DNA of 64,000 nucleotides from Mercurialis annua (taxonomy: Eukaryota > Streptophyta > Magnoliopsida > Malpighiales > Euphorbiaceae), in NCBI RefSeq assembly GCF_937616625.2, contig NC_065576.1, positions 17,300,501-17,364,500 of the forward strand. The letters run 5' to 3'. Shown here in pieces: positions 14,191 through 26,710 of this stretch. The position numbers were made by a program, and so were the translations under genes. How positions within the stretch are numbered: the stretch's first letter is position 1; each line of letters starts with the position of its first letter. The notes under the pieces are model-generated. The model was not told the DNA's origin, ran no database searches, and saw nothing but the letters and a program-made list of their open reading frames with translations.

Positions 14191-14310
14191 TTGGATTTGT
14201 TTCGTAACGATTGTAAACATTTGGATTTGTTTCGTAACTTTTGTAAGCGTTTGGTTTTGTTTCGTAACTTTTGTAAACGTTTGGTTTTGTTTCGTAATGT
14301 CTGTAAACAA
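14191..14310 (+). repeat. Run of four 30-bp half-monomers (A-A-A-A)
   Basis: Four consecutive copies of half A occur without half B, at 14191, 14221, 14251 and 14281, each exactly 30 bp and each starting TTGGATTTG or TTGGTTTTG. This shows that 30 bp is an independent unit of duplication beneath the 60-bp monomer. The same run exists at 23840-23959 in the 9.6-kb duplicate. Confidence 0.88.
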
Positions 14311-14820
14311 TTGGCTAAAATCGCTAAAAAGGTGCAACGTTTGGATTTGTTTCGTAATATTTGTAAACGTTTGGCTTCGATTGCTAAAAAAGGATAAACG
14401 TTTTGATTTGCTTCGTAACATTTGTAAACGTTTGGCTTAAATCCTTAAAAAGGTGAAACAGTTGGATTTGTTTCGTAACGTTTTAAACGTTTGGCAAAAA
14501 TCGCTAAAATGGGGAAGCATTTTGATTTTTTTCGTTTCGTTTGTAAACGTTTGACTTAAATCACTAAAAAGGTGAAACGTTTGGATTCGTTTCGTAAAGT
14601 TTGTAAACGTTTGGCTCATATTGGTAAAAAGGTGAAACGCTTGGATTTGTTTCGTAACGTTTGTAAACGTTTGGCTTAATTCGCTAAAAAGACAAAACGT
14701 TTGGATTTGTTTCGTAATGTTTGTAATTGTTTGGCTTCAATCGCAAAAAAGGGGAAACGTTTGGATTTGTTTCGTAATGTTTGTAAACTTTTGGCTTAAA
14801 TCGCTAAAATGGGTAAACGT

Positions 14821-16606
14821 TTGGATGTTTCGCAACGTTAGCAAACGTTTTTCTTAAATTGCTAAAAAGGTGAAACGCTTGGATTTGTCTCATAACGTTT
14901 GTAGACGTTTGGCTTTGTTTCGTAACGTTTGTAAATGTTTCGCTTCAATCGCTAAAAAGGTGAAACGTTTGGATTTGGTTCGTAATGTTTGTAAATGTTT
15001 TGCTTAAATTGCAAAAAAGGTGAAACACTTGGATTTGTTTTGTAACGTTTGTAAACGTTTGGCTTAAAATGCTAAAAAGCTAAAACGCTTGGAGTTGTTT
15101 CGTAAAGTTTCAAACCGTTTGGCTTAAATTGCTTAATAGGTGAAAGGTTTGGATTTGTTTCGTAACGTTTGTAAACGTTTAGCTTAAATTGCTAAAAAGG
15201 CTAATGTTTTAAACGTTTGGCTTAAATCGCTAAAATGGGGAAACGTTTGGATTTGTTTCGTAACGTTTGTAAACGTTTGGTTTAAATTGCTCAAAAGGTG
15301 AAAGACTTGGATTTGTTTCGTAACGTTTGTAAACGTTTGGCTTTGTTTCATAGAGTTTGAAAACGTTTTGCTTAAATTGGTAAAAAGGTGAAACGCTTTG
15401 ATTTGTCTCGTAACGTTTGTAAACGTTTGGCTATGTTTCGTAACGTTTGTAAACGTTTTGTTTAAATTGCTAAAACGTTGAAGCGTTTGGATTTGGTTCG
15501 TAATGTTTGTAAACGTTTTGCTTAAATTGTTAAAAAGGTGAATAGCTTGGATTTGTTTCCTAACGTTTGTAAACGTTTGGCATAAAATGCTAAAAAGGTT
15601 AAACGCTTGGATTTGTTTCGTAATGTTTATAAACGTTTGGCTTAAATTGCCAAAATGGGGAAACTTTTGGATTTGTTTCTTAACATTTGTAAACGTTTGG
15701 CTTCAATCGCTAAAAAGGTGAAACGTTTGGATTTTTTTCGCAACTTTTGTAAATGTTTGGATTTGTTTCGTAACTTTTGTAAACGTTTGGCTTAAATTGC
15801 TAAAAATGTGAAACATTTGGATTTGTTTCGAAACGTTTCTAAACGTTTTGCTTAAATCGCTAAAATGGGAAAACATTTTGATTTGTTCCGTAATGTTTGT
15901 AAACGTTTAGATTTATTTCGTAGCGTATTAAGGATTTGGCTTAAATCGCTAAAAAGGTTAAACGTTTGGTTTTGTTTCGTAGCGTTTGTAAACGTTTGGC
16001 TTAAATCGCTAAAAAGGTGAAACGTTTGAATTTATTACGTAGCGTTTGTAAACGTTTTGCTTAAATTGCTAAAAAGGGGAAACGTTTGGTTTTATTCCGT
16101 ACCGTGTGTAAATGTTTGGCTTAAATTGCTAAAAATGTGAAACGTTTGGATTTGTTACGTAACGTTTTAAATGTTTGGTTTTGTTTCTTAACTTTTGTAA
16201 ACGTTTGGCTTAAATCGTGAAAAAGGTGAAACATTTGGAATTGTTTCGTAACGTTTGTAAACATTTGGCTTAAATTGCTTAAAATGGGGAAACTTTTGGA
16301 TTTGTTTCGTAACGTTTGTAAACGTTTGGCTTATATTGCCAAGAAGGTGAAACCTTTGGATTTGTTTAGTAACGTCTGTAAATGTTTGGCTTAAATCACT
16401 AAAATGGGGAAACGTTTGGATTAGTTTCGTAACGATTTTAAACGTTTGGCTTAAATCGCTAAAAAGGTGAAACGTTTGTAAACATTTGGCTTAAATTATT
16501 AAAAAGGTAAAACGTTTGTATTTGGTTCGTAACATTTGTAAACATTTGGCTTGAATCACTAAAAATTTGTAAACGTTTGCCTTAAATCATTAAAAATGGG
16601 AAACGT
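14821..16606 (+). repeat. Higher-order repeat, 1.79 kb, copy 1
   Basis: Begins at a deleted unit, TTGGATGTTTCGCAACGTTA, and repeats from 16607 with the same order of odd units: GTCTCATAACG followed by a GGCTTTGTTTCG half-unit, GCTAAAACGCTTGGAGTTG, and the truncated GGCTAATGTTTTAAACG unit (15198, against 16987 in copy 2). The offset is about 1787 bp. The pair is repeated at 24470 and 26256 in the 9.6-kb duplicate. Confidence 0.8.
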
Positions 16607-17580
16607 TTGGATATTTCGTAACGTTAGCAAACGTTTGGCTTAAATTGCTAAAAAGGTGAAACGCTTGGATTTGTCTCATAACGTTTGTAAACGTTTGGCT
16701 TTGTTTCGTAACGTTTGTAAACGTTTCGCTTCAATTGCTAAAAAGGTGAAACGTTTGGATTTGGTTCGTAATGTTTGTAAACGTTTTGCTTAAATTGCAA
16801 AAAAGGTGAAACACTTGGATTTGTTTTGTAACGTTTGTAAACGTTTGGCTTAAAATGCTAAAAAGCTAAAACGCTTGGAGTTGTTTCGTAAAGTCTCTAA
16901 CCGTTTGGCTTAAATTGCTTAATAGGTGAAACGTTTGGATTTGTTTCGTAACGTTTGTAAACGTTTAGCTTAAATTGCTAAAAAAGGTAATGTTTTAAAC
17001 GTTTTGCTTAAATCGCTAAAATGGGGAAACGTTTGGATTTGTTTCGTAACGTTTGTAAGCGTTTGGTTTAAATTGCTAAAAAGGTGAAAGGCTTGGATTT
17101 GTTTCGTAACGTTTGTAAACGTTTGGCTTTGTTTCATAGCATTTGAAAACGTTTGGCTTAAATTGCTAAAAAGGTGAAACGCTTTGATTTGTCTCGTAAC
17201 GTTTGTAAACGTTTGGCTATGTTTCGTAAAGTTTGTAAACGTTTTGCTTAAATTGCTAAAAAGTTGAAGCGTTTGGATTTGGTTCGTAATGTTTGTAAAC
17301 GTTTTGCTTAAATTGTTAAAAAGGTGAAACGCTTGGATTTGTTACGTAACGTTTGTAAATGTTTGGCATAAAATGCTAAAAAGGTGAAACGCTTGGATTT
17401 GTCTCGTAATTTTTGTAAACGTTTGGCTTTGTTTCGAAACGTTTGTAAACGTTTGGCTTAAATTGCTAAAAAAGGTAAAACGCTTGGATTTGTTTCGTAA
17501 CGTTTGTAAACTTTTCGCTTAAAATGCTAAATAGGTGAAACGCTTGGATTTGTTTCGTAATGTTTGTAAACGTTTAGCTA
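16607..17580 (+). repeat. Higher-order repeat, 1.79 kb, copy 2 (partial)
   Basis: Follows 14821 onward for about 1 kb and then loses the shared marker order near 17580. Related odd units (GATTCGTCTCGTAACG followed by a TTTGTTTCG half-unit) recur around 46790, 48340 and 49890 in block B. The two parts of the array separated by the copia element therefore share ancestry at this scale. Confidence 0.7.
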
Positions 17581-20500
17581 AAATCGCTAAAATGGGGAAA
17601 CGTTTGGATTTGTTTCGTAACGTTTGTAAACGTTTGGCTTAAATTGCTTAAAAGGTGAAACACTTGGATTTGTTTCGTAACGTTTGTAAATGTTTGGCTT
17701 AAATTGCTAAAAATGTGAAACGTTCGGATTTGTTTCGTAACGTTTTAAACGTTTGGTTTTGTTTCGTATCATTTATATAAGTTTGGCTTAAATCGCTAAA
17801 AAGGTAAAACGCTTGGATTTGTTTCATAACGTTTGTAATTGTTTGGCTTAAATCGCTAAACTGGGAAAACGTTTGTAATTGTTTGGCTTAAATCGCTAAA
17901 CTGGGAAAACGTTTGAATTTGTCTAGTAACGTTTGTAAACGTTTGGCTTAATTTGCTAAAAAGGTGAAACGTTAGAATTTATTTCGTAAGGTTTGTAAAT
18001 GTTTGGCTTAAATTGCTAAAAAGGTCAAACGCTTGGATTTGTTTCGTAACGTTTTTAACGTTTGGCTTAAATAGCTAAAAAGGTGAAACATTTGTATTTG
18101 TTTCGTAACGTTTGTTAACGTTTGACTTAAATCGATAAACAGGGGAAACGTTTGGTTTAATTTCAAAACGTTTGGCTTAAATCGCTAAAATGGAAAAACG
18201 TTTGGATTTGTTTCGTAACATTTGTAAACGTTTGGCTTAAATCGCTAAAAAGGTGTAACGTTTAGTTTCATAACGTTTGGATTGGTTTTGTAACGTTTGT
18301 AAACTTTTTGCTTAAATCGCTAAAAAAGTGAAACGTTTCTATTCGTTTCGTAACGTTTTAAACGTTTGGCTTAAATCGCTAAAATGGGGAAACATTTGGA
18401 TTTGTTTCGTAACATTTGTAAACGTTTCACTTAAATCGCTAAAAAGGTTAAACATTTGGATTTGTTTCGTAGCATTTGTACACGTTTGGCTTATATTGCT
18501 AAAAAGGTGAAACATTTGGATTTGTTTCGTAATGTTTGTAAGCGTTTGGCTTATATTGCTAAAAGGTGAAATACTTGGAATTGTTTAGTAATGTTTATAA
18601 ACATTTCACTTCAATCATAGAAAAGGAGAAACGTTTGCATTTGTTTCGTAACGTTTGTAAATATTTGTCATAAATCGCTAAAATGGGGAAACGTTTGGAT
18701 TTGTTTCGTAACCTTTGTAAACGTTGGGCTTAAATCACTAAAAAGGTAAAACGTTTGGATTTTTTTCGTTACGTTTGTAAACGTTTGGCTTAAATCAATA
18801 AAAAGGTAAACTTTTTGTATTTGTTTCGTAATGTTTGTAAACGTTTGGCTTAAATTGCCAAAAAGGTGAAACACTTGGATTTGTTTCGTAACGTTTGTTA
18901 ACGTTTGGCATACATTTCTAAAAAGGTGAAACGTTTGCATTTGTTTCGTAGCATTTGTAAACGTTTGGCTTAAATCGCTAAAAAGGTGAAACGTTTGGAT
19001 TTGTTTCGTACTGTTTGTAAGTGTTTGGCTTAAATCGCTAAAAAGGTGAAATGTTTAAATTTGTTTCGTAACGTTTGTAAACGTTTGGCTTAAATTGCTT
19101 AAAAGGTGAAACGTTTGGTTTTGTTTTGTAACATTTGTGTAAACGTTCAGATAAAATCACTAAAAAGGTGAAACGTTTGGATTTTTTTCGTAACGTTTGT
19201 AAACGTTCGACTTAAATTGCAAAAAGGTGAAACGCTTGGATTTGTTTCGTAAGGTTTGTAAAAGTTCGGCTTAAATTGCTAAAAAGGTGAAACGCTTAGA
19301 TTTGTTACGTAACGTTTGTAAAAGTCTGGCTTAAATTACTAAAAAGGTGAAACTCTTGGATTTGTTTCGTTACGTTTGTAAACGTTTGGCATAAATTGCT
19401 AAAAAGGTGAAACGCTTTGTTTTATTTCGTAATTATTGTAAAGGTTTGGATTAAATCGCTAAATTTTTGAAACGTTTGGATTTTTTTAGTAACGTTTTTA
19501 ACGTTTGGTTTTGTTTTGTAACGTTTGTAAATGTTTGGCTTAAATCGCTAAAAGGTGAAACATTTGGATTTTTTTTGTGACGTTTGTAAATGTTTTGCTT
19601 AAACTGCTAACAAGGTGAAACGTTTTGATTTGTTTCGTAACATTTTGTAAACGCTTGGCTTAAATCGCTAAATAGATGAAACGTTTGGATTTGTTTCGTA
19701 ACGTTTGTTTCGTAAAGTTTTAAACGTTTGGTTTTGTTTCATAACGTGTGTAAACGTTTGGCTTAAATCATTAAAAAGGTGAAATGAATTATTTTGTTTC
19801 GTAATGTTTGTAAACGTTTGGCTTAAATCACTATATAGGTGTAACGTTTGGATTTCTTTCGTAACAATTTTAAACGTTTGGCTTAAATCGCTAAAAAGGT
19901 GAAACGTTTGGATTTTTTTGGTAACGTTTGTAAACGTTTAGCTTTAATTGCTAAAAAGTCGAAACGCTAGGATTTTTTTCTTAACGTTTATAAATGTTTG
20001 GCTTAAATCGCTAAATAGGTGAAACGTATGGATTTGTTTCGCAACGTTTGTCTTAAATTACTAAAAAGGCGAAACATTTTGGATTTGTTTCGTAACGTTT
20101 GTAATCGTTTGGCTTAAATCGCTAAAAAGGTGAAACGTTTCAAATTTTGTAACGTTTGTAAATGTTTCGCTTAAATTGCTAAAAGGTGAAACGTTTGGAT
20201 TTTTTCGTAACGTTTTAAACGTTTGGTTTTGTTTCGTAACGTTTATAAATGTTCGGCTTAAATCGCTAAAAATGTGAAGCGTTTGTATTTGTTTCGTAAC
20301 GTTTGTTAACGTTTGGCTTAAATTGCTAAAATGGTGAAACGTTTGGTTTTGTTTCATAACCTTTGTAAACGTTTGGCTTAAATCGCTAAAAAGGCGAAAC
20401 GTTTGGATTTGTTACGTAACGTTTGTAAATGTTTGGCATAAATCGCTAAAAAGGGGAAATGTTTGGATTTGTTTCGTAACGTTTTTAACGTTTGGCTTAA

Positions 20501-23500
20501 ATTGGTAAAATGGGTAAACATTTGGATTTGTTTCGTAACGTTTGTAAACGTTTGGCTTAAATCGCTAAAAATGTGAAACGTTTGGATTTGTTTCATAACG
20601 TTTGTAACGTTTTGCTTAAAATGCTAAAAAGGTGAAATGTTTGGATTTATTCTGTATCGTTTGAAAACGTTTGGCTTAAATCGCAAAAAAGGGAAAACGT
20701 TTTGTTTTGTTTCGTAACGTTTGTAAACTTTCTACTTAAATCGCTAAAAAGGTAAAATATTTGGATTTGTTTTGTAACATTTGGCTTAAATCGCTAAAAA
20801 GGTGAAACATTTAGATTTTGTTTCGTAACATTTGTAAACGTTTTGGCTTAAATTGCTAAAAATATGAAACATTTGGATTTGTTTCGTAACGTTTTAAACA
20901 TTTGGTTTAAATTGCTAAAATGGTGAAACGCTTCGAGTTGTTTCATAACGTTTGGCCTAAATTGCTAAAAAGTTGAAACGGTTGGATTTGTTTCGTAACG
21001 TTTGTAAACGTTTGGCTTGAATCGCTAAAATGGTGAAACGGTTGGATTTGTCTGTAACGTTTGTAAACGTTTGGCTTAAATCGCTAAAAAGGTGAAACTT
21101 TTTTTTGTTTCGTAACCTTTGTAAACGTTCAGCTTAAATCGCTAAAAAGGTGAAACTGTTGGATTTGTTTCGTAACGTTTTAAACGTTTGGATTTTTTTC
21201 GAAACGTTTGGATTTGCTTAGAAACGTTTGGATTTGTTTCGTAACGTTTGTAAACGTTTGGCTTCAATCACTAAAAATGTGAAACGTTGGGATTTGTTTC
21301 GTAAAGTTTGTAAACGTTTGGCTTAAATTGCTAAAAAGGTGAAACACTTGGATTTGTTTCGTAAAGTTTGTTAACGTTTGGCATACATTTCTAAAAAGGT
21401 GAAACGTTTGTATTTGTTTCGTAGCATTTGTAAACGTTTGGCTTAAATCGCTAAAAAGGCGAAACGTTTGGATTTGTTTCGTACTGTTTGTAAGTGTTTG
21501 GCTTAAATCGTTAAAAAGGTGAAATGTTTAAATTTGTTTCGTAACGTTTGTAAACGTTTGGCTTAAATTGCTTAAAAGGTGAAACGTTTGGTTTTGTTTT
21601 GTAACATTTGTGTAAACGTTCAGATTAAATCGCTAAAAAGGTGAAACGTTTGGATTTTTTTCGTAACGTTTGTAAACGTTGGACTTAAATTGCAAAAAAG
21701 GTGAAACGCTTGGATTTGTTTCGTAAGGTTTGTAAAAGTTCGGCTTAAATTGCTAAAAAGGTGAAACGCTTGGATTTGTTACGTAACGTTTGTAAAAGTT
21801 TGGCTTAAATTACTAAAAAGGTGAAACGCTTGGATTTGTTTCGTTACGTTTGTAAACATTTGGCATAAATTGCTAAAAAGGTGAAATGCTTGGATTTCTT
21901 TCGTAACGTTTTAAAACGTTTGTCTTAAATTGCTAAAAAGGTGAAACGCTTTGTTTTATTTCGTAATTATTGTAAAGGTTTGGATTAAATCGCTAAATTT
22001 TTGAAACGTTTGGATTTGTTTAGTAACATTTTTAACGTTTGGTTTTATTTTGTAACGTTTGTAAATGTTTGGCTTAAATCGCTAAAAAGGTGAAACGTTT
22101 GGATTTTTTTTGTGACGTTCTTAAATGTTTTGCTTAAATTGCTAACAAGGTGAAACGTTTTGATTTGTTTCGTAACATTTTGTAAACGTTTGGCTTAAAT
22201 CGCTAAATATATGGAACGTTTGGATTTGTTTCGTAACGTTTTTTTCGTAAAGTTTTAAACGTTTGGTTTTGTTTCATAACGTGTGTAAACGTTTGGCTTA
22301 AATCGTTAAAAAGGTGAAATGAATTATTTTGTTTCGTAATGTTTGTAAACGTTTGGCTTAAATCACTATAAAGGGGAAACGTTTGGATTTCTTTCGTAAC
22401 AATTTTAAACGTTCGGCTTAAATCGCTAAAAATGTGAAACGTTTGTATTTGTTTCGTAACGTTTGTTAACGTTTGGCTTAAATCGCTAAAAAGGTGAAAC
22501 GTTTGGTTTTGTTTCATAACCTTTGTTAACGTTTGGCTTAAATCGCTAAAAACACGAAACGTTTGGATTTGTTTCGTAACGTTTGGCATAAATCGCTAAA
22601 AAGGGGAAATGTTTGGATTTGTTTCGTAACGTTTTTAACGTTTGGCTTAAATTGGTAAAATGGGTAAACATTTTGATTTGTTTCGTAACGTTTGTAAACG
22701 TTTGGCATAAATTCCTAAAAAGGGGAAATGTTTTGTTTTGTTTCGTAGCGTTTGCAAACGTTCGGCTTGCAAACGTTTGGCTTAAGTCGCTAAGGAGGGA
22801 AACGTTTGGATTTAAATTGCTAAAAAGGTGAAACGTTTGGATTTTTTTCGTAAGACTTGTAAACGTTTTTCTTAAATCGCTAAAAAGGTGAAACGTTTGG
22901 ATTTATTTTGAAGCGTTTGGCTTAAATCGCTAAAAAGTTGAAACATTTGGTTTTGTTTCGTAACGTTTGTAAACGTTTGGTTTAAATTGCTAAAAAGGTG
23001 AAACGCTTGGATTTATTTCGTAGCGTTTGTAAACAGTTGGCTTAAATCGCTAAAAAGGCGAAACATTTTGATTTGTTTCGTAACATTTGTAAACATTCGG
23101 CTTAAATCACTAGAAAGGTGAAACGTTTGGTTTTGTTTCGCAACGTTTGTAATTGTTCGGCTTAAATAGCTAAAAGGGAGAAACGTTTGGTTTTGTTTCG
23201 AAACGTTTGTAAACGTTCCGCTTAGATCGCCAAAAAGGGTAAACGTTTGGATTTTTTTCGTAATGTTTGTAAATGTTTGACTTAAACTGCTAAAAAGGTG
23301 AAACGTTTGGATTTGTTTCGTAGTTTGTAAACGATTGGTTTTGTTTCGTAATGTTTGTAAACGTTTGGCTTAAATTGCTAAAAATGTGAAACGTTTGGAT
23401 TTGTTTTATAACATTTTAAACGTTTGATTTTTTTTCGTAACGTTTGTAAACGATTGGCTTAAATCGCTAAAAAGGTGAAACGTTAGGATTTGTTTCGTAA

Positions 23501-23839
23501 CGTTTGTAAACGTTTGGCTTAATTGCTAAAAAGGTGAAACATTTGAATTTGTTTTGTAAAATTTGTAAATGCTTGGCTTAAATAGCTAAAAAGGTAAAAC
23601 ATTTGGATTTATTTCGTGATGTTTGTAAATGTTTGGCTTCAATCGCAAAAAAGGGAAAATGTTTGGATTTGTTTCGTAACATTTCTAATGTTTGGCTTAA
23701 ATCGCTAAAATGGGGAACGTTTGGATTTGTTTCGTAACATTTGTAAATTTTTGACTTAAATCGCTAAAAATGTGAAACGTTTGGATTAGTTTCGAACCTT
23801 CGTAAACGTTTGTCTTAAATCGCTGAAATAGGGAAACGT

Positions 23840-23959
23840 TTGGATTTGTTTCGTAACGATTGTAAACATTTGGATTTGTTTCGTAACTTTTGTAAGCGTT
23901 TGGTTTTGTTTCGTAACTTTTGTAAACGTTTGGTTTTGTTTCGTAATGTCTGTAAACAA
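23840..23959 (+). repeat. Run of four 30-bp half-monomers, duplicate copy
   Basis: Same A-A-A-A run as at 14191-14310, carried along by the 9.6-kb duplication (offset 9649). Confidence 0.88.
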
Positions 23960-24469
23960 TTGGCTAAAATCGCTAAAAAGGTGCAACGTTTGGATTTGTT
24001 TCGTAATATTTGTAAACGTTTGGCTTCGATTGCTAAAAAAGGATAAACGTTTTGATTTGCTTCGTAACATTTGTAAACGTTTGGCTTAAATCCTTAAAAA
24101 GGTGAAACAGTTGGATTTGTTTCGTAACGTTTTAAACGTTTGGCAAAAATCGCTAAAATGGGGAAGCATTTTGAGTTTTTTCGTTTCGTTTGTAAACGTT
24201 TGACTTAAATCACTAAAAAGGTGAAACGTTTGGATTCGTTTCGTAAAGTTTGTAAACGTTTGGCTCATATTGCTAAAAAGGTGAAACGCTTGGATTTGTT
24301 TCGTAACGTTTGTAAACGTTTGGCTTAATTCGCTAAAAAGGCAAAACGTTTGGATTTGTTTCGTAATGTTTGTAATTGTTTGGCTTCAATCGCAAAAAAG
24401 GGGAAACGTTTGGATTTTTTTCGTAATGTTTGTAAACTTTTGGCTTAAATCGCTAAAATGGGTAAACGT

Positions 24470-26255
24470 TTGGATGTTTCGTAACGTTAGCAAACGTTTT
24501 TCTTAAATTGCTAAAAAGGTGAAACGCTTGGATTTGTCTCATAACGTTTGTAGACGTTTGGCTTTGTTTCGTAACGTTTGTAAATGTTTCGCTTCAATCG
24601 CTAAAAAGGTGAAACGTTTGGATTTGGTTCGTAATGTTTGTAAATGTTTTGCTTAAATTGCAAAAAAGGTGAAACACTTGGATTTGTTTTGTAACGTTTG
24701 TAAACGTTTGGCTTAAAATGCTAAAAAGCTAAAACGCTTGGAGTTGTTTCGTAAAGTTTCAAACCGTTTGGCTTAAATTGCTTAATAGGTGAAAGGTTTG
24801 GATTTGTTTCGTAACGTTTGTAAACGTTTAGCTTAAATTGCTAAAAAGGGTAATGTTTTAAACGTTTGGCTTAAATCGCTAAAATGGGGAAACGTTTGGA
24901 TTTGTTTCGTAACGTTTGTAAACGTTTGGTTTAAATTGCTCAAAAGGTGAAAGACTTGGATTTGTTTCGTAACGTTTGTAAACGTTTGGCTTTGTTTCAT
25001 AGAGTTTGAAAACGTTTGGCTTAAATTGGTAAAAAGGTGAAACGCTTTGATTTGTCTCGTAACGTTTGTAAACGTTTGGCTATGTTTCGTAACGTTTGTA
25101 AACGTTTTGCTTAAATTGCTAAAACGTTGAAGCGTTTGGATTTGGTTCGTAATGTTTGTAAACGTTTTGCTTAAATTGTTAAAAAGGTGAATAGCTTGGA
25201 TTTGTTTCCTAACGTTTGTAAACGTTTGGCATAAAATGCTAAAAAGGTTAAACGCTTGGATTTGTTTCGTAATGTTTATAAACGTTTGGCTTAAATTGCC
25301 AAAATGGGGAAACTTTTGGATTTGTTTCTTAACATTTGTAAACGTTTGGCTTCAATCGCTAAAAAGGTGAAACGTTTGGATTTTTTTCGCAACTTTTGTA
25401 AATGTTTGGATTTGTTTCGTAACTTTTGTAAACGTTTGGCTTAAATTGCTAAAAATGTGAAACATTTGGATTTGTTTTGAAACGTTTCTAAACGTTTTGC
25501 TTAAATCGCTAAAATGGGAAAACATTTTGATTTGTTCCGTAATGTTTGTAAACGTTTAGATTTATTTCGTAGCGTATCAAGGATTTGGCTTAAATCGCTA
25601 AAAAGGTTAAACGTTTGGTTTTGTTTCGTAGCGTTTGTAAACGTTTGGCTTAAATCGCTAAAAAGGTGAAACGTTTGAATTTATTACGTAGCGTTTGTAA
25701 ACGTTTTGCTTAAATTGCTAAAAAGGGGAAACGTTTGGTTTTATTCCGTACCGTGTGTAAATGTTTGGCTTAAATTGCTAAAAATGTGAAACGTTTGGAT
25801 TTGTTACGTAACGTTTTAAATGTTTGGTTTTGTTTCTTAACTTTTGTAAACATTTGGCTTGAATCGTGAAAAAGGTGAAACATTTGGAATTGTTTCGTAA
25901 CGTTTGTAAACGTTTGGCTTAAATTGCTTAAAATGGGGAAACTTTTGGATTTGTTTCGTAACGTTTGTAAACGTTTGGCTTATATTGCCAAGAAGGTGAA
26001 ACCTTTGGATTTGTTTAGTAACGTCTGTAAATGTTTGGCTTAAATCACTAAAATGGGGAAACGTTTGGATTAGTTTCGTAACGATTTTAAACGTTTGGCT
26101 TAAATCGCTAAATAGGTGAAACGTTTGTAAACATTTGGCTTAAATTATTAAAAAGGTAAAACGTTTGTATTTGGTTCGTAACATTTGTAAACATTTGGCT
26201 TGAATCACTAAAAATTTGTAAACGATTGCCTTAAATCATTAAAAATGGGAAACGT
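24470..26255 (+). repeat. Higher-order repeat, 1.79 kb, duplicate of copy 1
   Basis: Lies at offset 9649 from 14821-16606. It is the 1.79-kb unit carried inside the second copy of the 9.6-kb duplication; 26256 onward carries the partner. Confidence 0.8.
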
Positions 26256-26710
26256 TTGGATATTTCGTAACGTTAGCAAACGTTTGGCTTAAATTGCTAA
26301 AAAGGTGAAACGCTTGGATTTGTCTCATAACGTTTGTAAACGTTTGGCTTTGTTTCGTAACGTTTGTAAACGTTTCGCTTCAATTGCTAAAAAGGTGAAA
26401 CGTTTGGATTTGGTTCGTAATGTTTGTAAACGTTTTGCTTAAATTGCAAAAAAGGTGAAACACTTGGATTTGTTTTGTAACGTTTGTAAACGTTTGGCTT
26501 AAAATGCTAAAAAGCTAAAACGCTTGGAGTTGTTTCGTAAAGTCTCTAACCGTTTGGCTTAAATTGCTTAATAGGTGAAACGTTTGGATTTGTTTCGTAA
26601 CGTTTGTAAATGTTTAGCTTAAATTGCTAAAAAAGGTAATGTTTTAAACGTTTTGCTTAAATCGCTAAAATGGGGAAACGTTTGGATTTGTTTCGTAACG
26701 TTTGTAAGCG

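Larger units (their letters stand above)
9201..18840 (+). repeat. 9.6-kb tandem duplication, copy 1
   Basis: About 160 satellite units recur almost unchanged immediately downstream at 18841-28449. The offset begins at 9640 bp, becomes 9639 after a 1-bp loss near 19220, 9649 after a 10-bp difference (11416 lacks bases present at about 21062) and 9609 after a 40-bp local duplication in this copy at about 17875-17915. Single-base differences are sparse, far fewer than between neighbouring 60-bp units. The copies therefore arose by one recent event joining two misaligned, register-matched monomers, as expected for unequal exchange. Confidence 0.92.
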
